Positions 17,976 to 28,039 of a DNA stretch of 64,000 bases are shown piece by piece. The first letter of the stretch is position 1. Every line of letters begins with the position of its first letter. The notes beneath the pieces are model-generated. The model did no database searches. It was not told the DNA's origin and saw only the letters and a program-made list of their open reading frames with translations. This stretch comes from Verrucomicrobiota bacterium (lineage in GTDB: Bacteria > Verrucomicrobiota > Verrucomicrobiia > Chthoniobacterales > Terrimicrobiaceae): assembly GCA_026398255.1 (NCBI GenBank), contig JAPLTG010000013.1, positions 1 through 64,000 on the forward strand, given 5' to 3'. A program made the translations under genes and the position numbers.

Positions 17976-20900
17976 ATGAACCGAATTTCATCGGCATGCC
18001 TGAGAGGAAGACTGGGCTTATTAGCCATCTTCCTAATCATCTTGGGTGGAGGGGCATCCCTCCAAGCCCAGTTTGATTTGAGAAGCGGCGTGTATAACCA
18101 CCTCAGCTATCGGGTCTCGTCCACTAACGGGCTGTTTCCTGTGGGCCCAAATGGCACCGCGACAAATGCGGGTTTGTTACCGACGATCTCCCCGCAGTTT
18201 GCGAATTTTGTCGGGAGCACAGGTTCCTCGGGTTTTAATGGAATGGCGAATGGAACGGTCATTTATCCGAAAAACACACAAGGAACGACAGTTCTGACCC
18301 GCTCCTCGATCGGAGCGACCTTTGCCTCCGGCGTGCCGCGTTATTATTTGGGCAACCGGATTACCCCGCCGACGAGCTACACAAGCAGCAACGGATCAGT
18401 TATACAGACTCCAAACGGCTTCTGGCGGGCTCAGCCGGTCCTTCCGGGCGAGGCGATAGGCAGCAATGCGACCGATGCGGCGACGGGCGCTTCCATCACG
18501 GCACCAGCCACTAACGATGTGGAGTTCTACTACAGTCCCCATGCGAGAGCGGTCTTTGCCAGCTCATCCGGCCGGGTCGAAATCATTTGGTCCTCAAATG
18601 TTCCGAACTCCACGACAAATAGATATGTCTATCTGAAAGAATCTTTCGCCGTCTCTTCTTCGACACAAGGCGAGGCACGAACGATTTACTGGACGGAAAA
18701 AAGCTTCAACGGCCCAGTCGTCTCGATACCAGTGGGTAAAATTTTCACCGTCAATCCCATCTACAACGACGCCTTTCCCAAGACAGTAGATGCCGAATAT
18801 CAGGTCCCAGGCTCGTCTTCTTCAGCAAGTTCAAATAGCACGGCGGAATTGCGAACCCTCTGGTATGAAAAGACCAACGGAGCGAGCGGACTCCACGCCT
18901 ATAACAGGACTGGTCGCCTCATGGTGGAGTATCTTGGCAGCGTTCAATCGGATGGAACCTGCGAGTTCCTCGGCGTCGATGTGGTATCTGTGGAGCAAAC
19001 CTGCCCGCCTTACATCGCCACCACCGACTTGGGTAAGCAAATTCTCCCACCGCCCAGCTATTCGGCCTCAAACCCTCTGGGTTACGATGAATCCCTTGTC
19101 GCTGAAGCGGTAACCACATCAAATACAGACCAGATCAGCTATTACACACAGACCACGGGGCCAGATGGCTCGATTGATTATTATGCTGAGCATGAGAATG
19201 ATTCCCCGGATCGCGTCGCTTTCTATTGGTTGAAGCCGAATGGTATCTCCAATCCCGCGAGTTCTATTTTTAGCTCGGGCACGAATGCCACCTACTCTGG
19301 AACAAATGTCGATGATATTGATATTAAGTGGCCTAAATTCTTGTCCAAATACATTATCCAGTGGCCAGCTCTTACAGAGTTTGCCACCTATGTCGTAGAT
19401 CCCGGCGGCAGTTCTCTACTTACGAATACGGGCCTGCGTTTTGAAAATGGCAATATCCCGAGCATCGTTTACCAGTTTCCCGATAGGGGCTTGGCAAAGA
19501 TTGACACCACCACGCAAGCTCTTCTCGTCAACTTGGGGAGTGAGACGCAAAGCAAGACGCTCTTAAAATTCACTGGAACAAATGGTGGCGTCTGGTATGT
19601 GCCCATCTTCACCACCAGTAATGTCACCACCGTGAATGAGACGGCCTATGTCGGAAGGCGTATCAACCCTCCTACAAGCGACTTGACAAGTGTCGGATAT
19701 GTCAATGTTTCTCCCACGGCTACAGCGAACGACAAGGCGTTATCGACAAGCTACTCGGCAACGGCCTACATCAATCCCTTTGTCGAGGGCGTAGAAAACG
19801 CCAGAAAAGGCGCGATTATCCCGGTGAATGCCTTGCCAGGCGGCAGGAGTCAACTCAAGGTCTTCTGGTTTAAAAAGATGGCGGCTCCCTCGGCGGAGTT
19901 TACCGATCTCTACACCCCATCGGTCGTGGGCAATTATACTCTCGCCTATCAGAAAACCACCACCGCTAAGGAAACATTTGAAATTTCCAGCGGCTGGACA
20001 ACCAACTCGACGCTCAGCTCGCTCACCTCAAATGTCACGATCACCAAGAATGGAATCTCCGCACCAGCCTCGTTGCTCGGCGTCTTCGGAAATTACTCAG
20101 TAGGTGGACAATCGAATAGCGCGGCAAGCAATCCCGTTGCCAGCAAGACATTTGCTGTCAGCGATGTCGGCTCCAACGGACTCGAGGTGGCTTTCCAATT
20201 GTATTGTTTGGACTCCTGGGAAAATGAAGCATTCCGAGTGTATGTAAATAACACTGCCATTCTCCAACAGGCATTTACAGGTAACGCGACCTACGCTTCC
20301 AAGATGACGGGAAGCCAAACGATCAGCGACATAAAATACGACTGGACCATCCTCCCTGATACCAAGGGCAACCTCAATAGCGGAAATGTCACGGATCAGA
20401 CCTTCCGCGTCTTTGTGCGAGCCATCCCGCAAACCACCGGGGCCATCGCAAGCCTGGCAAGTCTCAGGATTGGATTTGGAAGCACATTAAACCAGGCAAG
20501 TTCCGACGAATCCTTCGCCATTGATGATTTGACGATCCGCCTGCTGAATGTGCCTGAGATCGTTCTGGCATCCAACGAAGGAACGAGCGGTCTCACGCCA
20601 TCTGTCTCAGCTGGAGCAATCTATAATCAACCCGACGCCACGAAGCCCGGCTACAATCCGAACGAGGAGCACTCCCTCTTCATGTCAGGGCGCGCTTACG
20701 CGTTGAGGGATGACCTTAACGCGACGGCTGGAACGACATTTACGGCCAACGCATTCACATCCGAGCCACAAGTTCTCATCCAATACACGAACCCAGAGGA
20801 TGGACGCCCGGAAATGGCGGTTTATCAGGTCGCACGCGAAAACACCTACGCTCAATTTGATTACAGCATTCCCGCCGGGACTCAGGTGAATGTTTTGGCG

Positions 20901-23900
20901 CCGATGCCATTATCAGTCATGCCATTGCCATTAAATTCTGATGGCAACTCCGCAAATACCGAGGTCGATCTCGGCAGTTTCGCCAATGATTATCCTCTGA
21001 CCACTGGCTTGGAGACCTATTACAACCGCTTCACTTTCAAAGACCGTAAGGGCTACGACTGGATTTATCGTGGTCCCCACAATAACGGAACTCCCGCCAT
21101 GGGAATGAATTGGTATTACGCCATGCGCTCGGATTTTGTCGTGCCAGGCCAAACCGTGCCCGCCGGCACCGTCTTGCCTTACCTGCGACCCGTCGCCTCT
21201 TCCAACAGCACGACAACGACCTACGCGGGAAATCCCGTCACGGGCACCCCGCAAACCATTATCTATCGCCCGACTTGGCCTGCCAATGTGCCCACGCTGC
21301 GAACGGGCGAGACGCTGGCTCTGTCTAAAAACGGCCTGCCCGCCGTGCGAGGACAGACCAGTGCACGGGTGCTCTACCAGCAATCCATCGCCAATGTGGG
21401 ATCTTCGAACGCCAGCGTGACCCTGCACGATCCGACACGAGCCAAACAAGTGCTCATCAATGATCCCTCCGTCGGCTTGAGCGCGCTCCCAGCCTCTCTC
21501 AAGACATCCTCTCTCAGAGGAAAAACATATTTCCAACGCGCCCAACCCCACTTGCAGAATCGTTTTTACTTCGACCCCACTCTGGGCACGAAGGGCGGCC
21601 TCGTCTTGACGGGGCAATTCGTGGACGCGCCAACGGGGGAAGACTATGTCCTCCTCAATGTGCTGAGCAATGCCGACAAGAACGCTCTTAAAAGTCTGGT
21701 AGTCAACACCGATACGGACTACACCAGGTGGTGCAACGCCATCGACCTGCTCTCCACGCGGGTCGACACCTTTAAAGAAAACCCGTCCAAGCCGGGAACA
21801 TACATCGTGGATTCCGCTAAGACGGAAGTGAAGGGCGCACAAAATCTGAGTGAAGTGCGCTACTCCGATACCGCGGTGGATAGCTACGCGCTCACCGCGC
21901 AAGGCCAAGGAACAGGCTATGTGACCATGATCTTTGGTGATGGTGAAGCCTTCACCCCGATCGGTGACCCGATAAGCATCAAGGTGATTCGAGTCGATAG
22001 CACCCTCTATCCCGGAGACCTCAAGTTCTTGCAACCCTCCAATGCGCTCGACGAGCAAACGACTCTCCGCCACAGCGGCGACTTCGCAGCGAGAACGGAT
22101 TTGTTTGATTTCCAGTGGGCTTACTATGTTTCGAGTAATGGAGGCTATCCCCCACTTTTCCAATACGGCACCTCCAAGCTCCTTGGTAATGCGACCAATA
22201 CGCCCTCAACCCAGTGGCTGCAAATCCGCAACCCGCTCACAGACATCAGCCAAAGCACCGAAGGGCTCAGCTACTCGCAGAACTCCACAGCGACTCTATC
22301 CACCACATCAAGCCTCGTGGTGAATGATAACGCCTACGATCTGACCAGTGGACGCCCCGGCCTAGTCTTCAAAAGCGCAAATGTTGCCATGCCAAGCGTC
22401 TTGCCTGCTCAGATCGTCTTCTCTGCCGAGCTCAACGCGGATGATGGATTGGTCGTCTATGTCAACAAAGTTCCGGCTGTGTCTTATAACCTGCCAAGCA
22501 ATGCACCGATTGTCGGCAACTTGTCGCCAACCTATGCTCAGAACAATGTGATCTCAACAGGATTGAACAGGCAGTTTATCCTTCCTACAAGTTACTTCCA
22601 AACAGGAAATAATACTCTGGAAGTGGCATTGTATTCCTCTCAAGCCACCAAGCCCAGCACCGCTCACAATGTGAATTTCAATCTGGATATTCCCACAAAG
22701 ACCGAAACCGTGACCACGGGGGGCGCATGGCAAATCCCGAGCGGAAACTTCACCAATACCGTCGTGATCGGCGGGGATGCGTCTTCTGCCTTTGGCAGCA
22801 CGGCTCTGCTTTTCAGCGATAACTTCTACACCATGCGCTACAAACCGAAGGGCGCGAGCAATGCGAGTTACTCAGATTGGACGGAACCCCAGTTGGTTAT
22901 GAATTGGGTGAAGCGTGCGTTGGATGCCGTGAATCCCTTCGAACAGCGCCAGACCGACCTCTACAACTTCGCGGTCAGCACGGATGTGAGCGTGATCACA
23001 CAAGCCGGTAAGCGGTGGGAAGGCGATGTGCCAGTGAGCCTTGAAAATATCAACGACTTTGGACTCATCGAAATCTACGAGACCCTCCTGAATCGCGTCA
23101 AATCCCAGAGTATCGATGCGGGACTGAGCGGCACCTTTGCCAATACCGCCTTGCTCAATGCTGCCGGCTACCTGTGTGACCTCTACTTGATTCTCGGTAA
23201 CGAGGCCTACGATGATGCCCTGAACCCCACACTTCGACTGGATAGTAGCGAGGCTTCGGTGACCGCCGGTTCCTCTCGCTTTTCCTTTGAGGGTCAACTG
23301 CCCAGCCTCATGTCTGAAACCTTGGCGCTTCTGCGCGGTCGGGATGACAATTCCCTGCCCTCCGTGCAAATTGCTCCTGTGTATAACCGTCTCTACTGGA
23401 ATTACACAGGTGGCATTCGATCCGGTGAGTCGATCTATGCTTTGAACTACGACATCAAGGAAAAAACAGGCGGTCCTTCTGTTGATGGCTCCATAAATGC
23501 CGCAGACGCCCTCTACATGTTCCCGCAAGGGCATGGTGATGCCTATGGACACTATCTCACTGCAGTCAAAGGCTATTACAAGCTTCTCACCAACCCGAAC
23601 TTCACTTGGAATCCCAGCGCTGAATCCGTGACCGTTCTCGGACAAACCGTGCAGATCGACTACAAAGACGAGCGCAAGTTTGCCTTGGCAGCCTCTTCCT
23701 TAGCTCGTTGCGCTGTAGATATTTTAGACTTCACAGCCAAGCAAAACAAGGATGCGGAACAACCCGGCTGGAGCACGATGGGGGACAATAAGACGAGTTC
23801 GAACAACCGGACACGCTACTGGGGCTCCGACGAGTGGGCCTCACGCGCCTATCAGGGAGCTTATTTTAACTGGATATCCGCCAATGCCATGCTCCCCGCG

Positions 23901-26378
23901 ACCAGCACTAATTCGGGCGTCGAAAAAATCGATCGCACCACCGTTGCTGAGCTCTCCGACATCGCGTCCAGTGCCGCAAAACTCTTCATGCTTTCCGGTG
24001 GGCTCCAAGCGCATATCAATACCATCGGCGTCGCCAAAGATGGCATGACATTCGATATTTCTCCGACGCAACTGGCTGCAGGGAAGGATAATTTTGAGCA
24101 AATCTACGAGCGGGCTTTGCAAGCCTGCTTGAACGCTAAAAATGCCTTTGACCAAGCGGGTCGTATGGACACACTGCTGCGCCAGCAAAATGAGAGCTTG
24201 GATAGCTATCAGGCAGCCGTTTCCGATCAAGAATCGGCATACGAATACGAACTCATCGGCCTCTATGGAACCCCTTACGCCGGGGACATTGGTGCAGGCA
24301 AGCTCTACAAACAAGGCTACACAGGCCCGGATCTCTACCACTCAAATTTCATCAATCTCCCTTCCACCCTGGTGGATACGAGTGAATCCCGAAGCGTGGA
24401 ATATCGTGAGCCGATCAATATCGATCCATTCAATGACTGGTCGATGGAGAGTATCTACAACCGCGTAAGCCTTCCTGTGCAATATGTTTCCAAGACTTTC
24501 AAAGTAGACAAGTTTTCCTTGGCGGCTTTTGCGGACTCCAGCATGGGTCAGCGCTCCCAGCCAGGAAAAATCCAAACCGCCTTGCTGGAAGCCTATGAGG
24601 CTCAGGTCAGTCTGCGCGAAGCGACTAATACCTTCCTTGTCAAGAAAAGCAAAATGGACCGAGGCTATCAGCGATACAGCGAACTTCTCGATGCCTATAA
24701 TGCCGCTGTGGCAGATGCTGATAAATTAAATAGTAAAGCGGATAAGCTTAACAAAGCGAAAGCGGCCTACGACATTGCAAGCCAATCGTTTGAATTGGCA
24801 TCCGAAAATATTGATAAAATGACGAGTGCCGCAAAGGAATTCTACCCCACTGTTGCGGGGCTATCCTTTGACGCGACATCAACTGCACGGGGCGCCACGC
24901 TCTTGGCCGGTCGCGCCATTGCGTTTGCCCAAAGTAAACTTGGCCTGGTCGCCGAACAAGCGGTGTCTTATCTCGAAAGCCAGGCGGAAGAGCTTCAAGC
25001 CCAAGCTCAAGACCTATTGGATAACTACGATGTCGGCGATAGAGATAAAACGCAGATCATCGAATTTGAGCATCTGTATTATGATTTCCTGAGCACCGTG
25101 TATGAAGTCAATCGGCGCCTCAGTGGAGTCCAAAAGGCGAATGAGAATGTCGCCCGCCTTTACGCCGAAGCCCAGCACATCCTCACCGAGCGGGAAACAT
25201 TCCGTCAGCGTGCCGCCTCGGTGATTCATGGACACCGAACCCGCGATGTCGTTTTCCGTGATTTGCGCAACGAGGAACTCTCGCAATACAAATCACTCTT
25301 CAATCTCGCGCAGACCTATGTCTATTGCGCAGCCAAGGCCTACGACTACGAGACGGGACTTCTCGGCACACCGCAGGGAAGTGCCTATATGTCAGAGATT
25401 CTCGCCACATACAGCCTCGGCGCCTTCTCTGGAGGTTCTCCCGTTCGGGGCACTCTGGGGGATCCCGGACTGGCCGGCATCCTTTCCGATCTGCGCGACG
25501 ATTGGGCCATCGTCGAAGGCCGCCTCGGCTTCAACAATCCCGACAGAAATGGCACGGTCTTCTCCTTGCGCCAAGAGCTATTCCGCATTCCGACAGACCA
25601 ACCGTCTGCTAATGATAACATCCTATGGAAGCAGGTCTTAAGCCAAAATGTGATGAGCAATGTGATGAACGACCCCGATGTCGCGCTCTATTGCAACCGC
25701 ATAGCCAAGGCGGATGGCAGCGCCGTGCCCGGAATCGTGATTCCTTTCTCCACAACGATCCAAGCGGGACTCAACTTCTTCGGCTGGCCACTGGCAGCGG
25801 GCGACCACGCTTTCAGTCAATCCACCTTTGCCACAAAGATTTTCTCCTCGGGCGTGATCTTCAAAGGCTACATCGGCATGGATCCGTTTGCGGTCGGCAC
25901 ACCGGGCACAAGTGGGCCAGCCAGCTCAAATCCCAACGCGATCAGTGCAACGCCATATGTCTATCTCATTCCGGCTGGTGTGGATATGATGCGTGTTCCC
26001 GCGCTCGGCGACCAAAACACGCTTCGTTCTTGGGCCGTGCGCGACCAAGCGCTCCCCTTACCGAAAAATATCGGTGCGGCGGCATTCGCCGAAGGCCAAA
26101 TCTTCACTGCCAGCGGGACATTGAACGAAAATCTCTGGATCACACGGAAACACCAAGCCTTCCGCGCTGTGGATGACCCCGCCTATTTCTACAGCACGAT
26201 GCCGGCAGAGTTCACCAACTCTCGCTTGATCGGGCGCAGTGCCTGGAATACGAATTGGAAAATCGTGATCCCCGCCTATTCCCTGCTCAATAATGAACAG
26301 GATGGCCTCAACCGCTTCATCAATTCCGTAAGCGACATCAAGCTCTTTCTAAGAACTTACTCGAATTCTGGAAATTAA
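17976..26378 (+). CDS. Giant exported protein (2,800 residues)
   Basis: A 2,800-residue protein with a signal peptide (LGLLAIFLIILGGGASLQAQ). Residues ~30-1600 are beta-rich and Ser/Thr/Asn-rich, with jelly-roll-like modules (ELNADDGLVVYVNKV near 1486, WENEAFRVYVNN near 750). Residues ~1640-2080 are mixed alpha/beta. A conserved-looking GTPYAGDIGAG / GYTGPDLYH segment lies near 2098-2122. Residues ~2190-2480 are long helices with coiled coil. The last ~210 residues are beta-rich and end in DIKLFLRTYSNSGN. No catalytic motif or autotransporter barrel recognised. It sits 27 bases after the S74 protein and 13 before the next gene. The helical stalk plus terminal beta domain loosely recalls Tc-toxin A subunits, but no TcB/TcC genes are present. 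Confidence 0.9.
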   Translation: MNRISSACLRGRLGLLAIFLIILGGGASLQAQFDLRSGVYNHLSYRVSSTNGLFPVGPNGTATNAGLLPTISPQFANFVGSTGSSGFNGMANGTVIYPKNTQGTTVLTRSSIGATFASGVPRYYLGNRITPPTSYTSSNGSVIQTPNGFWRAQPVLPGEAIGSNATDAATGASITAPATNDVEFYYSPHARAVFASSSGRVEIIWSSNVPNSTTNRYVYLKESFAVSSSTQGEARTIYWTEKSFNGPVVSIPVGKIFTVNPIYNDAFPKTVDAEYQVPGSSSSASSNSTAELRTLWYEKTNGASGLHAYNRTGRLMVEYLGSVQSDGTCEFLGVDVVSVEQTCPPYIATTDLGKQILPPPSYSASNPLGYDESLVAEAVTTSNTDQISYYTQTTGPDGSIDYYAEHENDSPDRVAFYWLKPNGISNPASSIFSSGTNATYSGTNVDDIDIKWPKFLSKYIIQWPALTEFATYVVDPGGSSLLTNTGLRFENGNIPSIVYQFPDRGLAKIDTTTQALLVNLGSETQSKTLLKFTGTNGGVWYVPIFTTSNVTTVNETAYVGRRINPPTSDLTSVGYVNVSPTATANDKALSTSYSATAYINPFVEGVENARKGAIIPVNALPGGRSQLKVFWFKKMAAPSAEFTDLYTPSVVGNYTLAYQKTTTAKETFEISSGWTTNSTLSSLTSNVTITKNGISAPASLLGVFGNYSVGGQSNSAASNPVASKTFAVSDVGSNGLEVAFQLYCLDSWENEAFRVYVNNTAILQQAFTGNATYASKMTGSQTISDIKYDWTILPDTKGNLNSGNVTDQTFRVFVRAIPQTTGAIASLASLRIGFGSTLNQASSDESFAIDDLTIRLLNVPEIVLASNEGTSGLTPSVSAGAIYNQPDATKPGYNPNEEHSLFMSGRAYALRDDLNATAGTTFTANAFTSEPQVLIQYTNPEDGRPEMAVYQVARENTYAQFDYSIPAGTQVNVLAPMPLSVMPLPLNSDGNSANTEVDLGSFANDYPLTTGLETYYNRFTFKDRKGYDWIYRGPHNNGTPAMGMNWYYAMRSDFVVPGQTVPAGTVLPYLRPVASSNSTTTTYAGNPVTGTPQTIIYRPTWPANVPTLRTGETLALSKNGLPAVRGQTSARVLYQQSIANVGSSNASVTLHDPTRAKQVLINDPSVGLSALPASLKTSSLRGKTYFQRAQPHLQNRFYFDPTLGTKGGLVLTGQFVDAPTGEDYVLLNVLSNADKNALKSLVVNTDTDYTRWCNAIDLLSTRVDTFKENPSKPGTYIVDSAKTEVKGAQNLSEVRYSDTAVDSYALTAQGQGTGYVTMIFGDGEAFTPIGDPISIKVIRVDSTLYPGDLKFLQPSNALDEQTTLRHSGDFAARTDLFDFQWAYYVSSNGGYPPLFQYGTSKLLGNATNTPSTQWLQIRNPLTDISQSTEGLSYSQNSTATLSTTSSLVVNDNAYDLTSGRPGLVFKSANVAMPSVLPAQIVFSAELNADDGLVVYVNKVPAVSYNLPSNAPIVGNLSPTYAQNNVISTGLNRQFILPTSYFQTGNNTLEVALYSSQATKPSTAHNVNFNLDIPTKTETVTTGGAWQIPSGNFTNTVVIGGDASSAFGSTALLFSDNFYTMRYKPKGASNASYSDWTEPQLVMNWVKRALDAVNPFEQRQTDLYNFAVSTDVSVITQAGKRWEGDVPVSLENINDFGLIEIYETLLNRVKSQSIDAGLSGTFANTALLNAAGYLCDLYLILGNEAYDDALNPTLRLDSSEASVTAGSSRFSFEGQLPSLMSETLALLRGRDDNSLPSVQIAPVYNRLYWNYTGGIRSGESIYALNYDIKEKTGGPSVDGSINAADALYMFPQGHGDAYGHYLTAVKGYYKLLTNPNFTWNPSAESVTVLGQTVQIDYKDERKFALAASSLARCAVDILDFTAKQNKDAEQPGWSTMGDNKTSSNNRTRYWGSDEWASRAYQGAYFNWISANAMLPATSTNSGVEKIDRTTVAELSDIASSAAKLFMLSGGLQAHINTIGVAKDGMTFDISPTQLAAGKDNFEQIYERALQACLNAKNAFDQAGRMDTLLRQQNESLDSYQAAVSDQESAYEYELIGLYGTPYAGDIGAGKLYKQGYTGPDLYHSNFINLPSTLVDTSESRSVEYREPINIDPFNDWSMESIYNRVSLPVQYVSKTFKVDKFSLAAFADSSMGQRSQPGKIQTALLEAYEAQVSLREATNTFLVKKSKMDRGYQRYSELLDAYNAAVADADKLNSKADKLNKAKAAYDIASQSFELASENIDKMTSAAKEFYPTVAGLSFDATSTARGATLLAGRAIAFAQSKLGLVAEQAVSYLESQAEELQAQAQDLLDNYDVGDRDKTQIIEFEHLYYDFLSTVYEVNRRLSGVQKANENVARLYAEAQHILTERETFRQRAASVIHGHRTRDVVFRDLRNEELSQYKSLFNLAQTYVYCAAKAYDYETGLLGTPQGSAYMSEILATYSLGAFSGGSPVRGTLGDPGLAGILSDLRDDWAIVEGRLGFNNPDRNGTVFSLRQELFRIPTDQPSANDNILWKQVLSQNVMSNVMNDPDVALYCNRIAKADGSAVPGIVIPFSTTIQAGLNFFGWPLAAGDHAFSQSTFATKIFSSGVIFKGYIGMDPFAVGTPGTSGPASSNPNAISATPYVYLIPAGVDMMRVPALGDQNTLRSWAVRDQALPLPKNIGAAAFAEGQIFTASGTLNENLWITRKHQAFRAVDDPAYFYSTMPAEFTNSRLIGRSAWNTNWKIVIPAYSLLNNEQDGLNRFINSVSDIKLFLRTYSNSGN

Positions 26379-26391
26379 GTATCTGGTTCTC

Positions 26392-26910
26392 ATGAAAAAG
26401 CGATTTCTCATACCGGCAGCAGGAGTTCTCCTCGCCATCGGAATCATCGTTTTTATTACACAAAACCCCCCTAAGCCTCCGGAAGTCCCCCAATCAACTT
26501 CCGACCAGTTGGTTTTGAATACATCCACCGACCCCACCCTCGTTTTCCAAAAAGCCCTCTGGCGGCGCCCCGCCGGCGACGACAAAATCCTCCACGCCGA
26601 GCGCCGCGAATGGTCTGAAAAAGGCAAAGATGTGCGCGAGTGGCAGTGGTTCCTCGCCGTCCAGCCCAGTCCCGGACTCTCGGAATGGCTTCAAACCAAT
26701 CCGTTTTCTCTATCCCCGTCGACCGAACCTCCCAAATACAAGGAAGCTGCACCAAAGCCGGATTGGTTTCCCAGTGATCTCGCCGGTTTTGAAATTCTTA
26801 AGGCACCCCAGAGTCGTCTCGTTCTCATTTTTTCTGCCAAAAAGAATCTCCTCTATGCGATGGACTCCGGCGCGGGATTCGCCCCGCCAACCCCTAAGCT
26901 CACAAATTAA
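26392..26910 (+). CDS. Single-pass membrane-anchored protein, unknown
   Basis: 172 residues: an N-terminal transmembrane anchor or uncleaved signal (MKKRFLIPAAGVLLAIGIIVF), a Pro-rich linker (PPKPPEVPQ) and a small globular domain with WRRPAGDDKILHAERREW and EWQWFLAVQPSPGLSEWL. No family recognised. It begins 13 bases after the giant-protein stop and ends 13 bases before the next start, so it belongs to the cluster and may anchor or assemble its products. Confidence 0.75.
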   Translation: MKKRFLIPAAGVLLAIGIIVFITQNPPKPPEVPQSTSDQLVLNTSTDPTLVFQKALWRRPAGDDKILHAERREWSEKGKDVREWQWFLAVQPSPGLSEWLQTNPFSLSPSTEPPKYKEAAPKPDWFPSDLAGFEILKAPQSRLVLIFSAKKNLLYAMDSGAGFAPPTPKLTN

Positions 26911-26923
26911 AAATCCATTCTCT

Positions 26924-27949
26924 ATGAATATCATTTGCTTACTTATTTTCGTCCTCGCCATTTCAACCATGGCCGTGAATGGTCAAGATTCGGGCTTTTC
27001 CTTGTCCAACGCGGTCGGTGTCGTCAGGGCAACGATCGCTCCAAGCCTAGACGGCAAGAAGCACGCGGCAACCATGTGGGCCCCCTCGCTTTTTCAAAAT
27101 GCCCAACTCACCGGCAAAATGGCAGGAAAAATCGCCGCCGTCAGCAGTGCAAATATCACTGTTGCCAATGCGGCATGGAGTCCTAACCAGCTTTCTGGCA
27201 AGTATCTCTATATCAAATCTGGCAGCTTATCCGGTGTCCTGCTCCGCGTGGTTTCCAATACCGCAACCACTCTGGCATTGGATAGCCAAGTTTTAAACCT
27301 CTATGGCAATAGGCTGGCTCGAGATGACCTTTTTCAAATTATTAAACCCTATACAATTCTCGAGATTCTTGGCGCCCCAGCGGATGGCGTGGTCGGGGGA
27401 AGCCTGCAGGATTTTCAGAATGGTAGAACCGACCGTGTCGTGATTCGAGATGAAGTAGCCGGTTTCCTCCGGACCTACTACTACGACACGACAATCAATC
27501 ATTGGAGGGATTCCCTTTCCGACGCGAACCAAGATGCTGTCGTGATCCCTCCCATGTCTGGATCTCTGTATTATCGGATTAGTCAAGAAACTTATGAGTT
27601 GAGCTTTACAGGAAATGTTCCCATCCATGGCGGGCGCTTCCTTATTCCCGAAGGCGTGGTATCCCACTCACGATTTTTCCCAATGTCAACCACTCTCGAT
27701 CGTTTGGGTCTCCAACTCCTGCCCCAATGGAGAAAATCCAAGGCTGCCTCCGAGAGTCTGGCTGATCGCGTGATGGTGCTGGGAGTTGATGGAATATTCC
27801 GATCCTACTGGCACAATGGAAAAAACTGGGTAACAAAAGGAAGCACTTTGAATCAAAATAATACCCTAATCCAGGAAGGCGCCTCGTTTTTTACGATTCG
27901 CTCTGGGAAGAATCCTCCCGCTGTCTTCATGATGCCTCAGCCTTATTGA
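26924..27949 (+). CDS. Exported protein resembling TIGR02597 family
   Basis: 341 residues from the ATG at 26924; upstream in-frame codons overlap the preceding gene and lack a signal peptide. Signal peptide MNIICLLIFVLAISTMAVNGQ. The layout fits, from memory, the Verrucomicrobium spinosum paralogous family TIGR02597: SNAVGVVRATI, a VSSANITVANAAWSPNQ segment, GVLLRVVSNTATTLALD, DDLFQIIKPYTILEILG, then beta repeats on conserved Tyr/Trp. Family function is unknown. It follows the previous gene after 13 bases. Confidence 0.75.
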   Translation: MNIICLLIFVLAISTMAVNGQDSGFSLSNAVGVVRATIAPSLDGKKHAATMWAPSLFQNAQLTGKMAGKIAAVSSANITVANAAWSPNQLSGKYLYIKSGSLSGVLLRVVSNTATTLALDSQVLNLYGNRLARDDLFQIIKPYTILEILGAPADGVVGGSLQDFQNGRTDRVVIRDEVAGFLRTYYYDTTINHWRDSLSDANQDAVVIPPMSGSLYYRISQETYELSFTGNVPIHGGRFLIPEGVVSHSRFFPMSTTLDRLGLQLLPQWRKSKAASESLADRVMVLGVDGIFRSYWHNGKNWVTKGSTLNQNNTLIQEGASFFTIRSGKNPPAVFMMPQPY

Positions 27950-28039
27950 AGATCGTAACCGAAATGGATAAACTTACAGAACAACAACATGGACAATATC
28001 ATTTTAAGGCGTGAAAATAATGGCCAAAGCCAGCCTGCT

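Noticed and set aside
20931-22163. 410-codon minus-strand open frame inside the giant gene
   Set aside because: The sense frame is uninterrupted over 2,800 codons; the antisense product has no signal peptide, motif or ribosome-binding context.
17976-26378. Calling the giant gene a Tc toxin outright
   Set aside because: Similarity is limited to general layout and a few C-terminal residues; the signal peptide and lack of TcB/TcC argue against a firm call.
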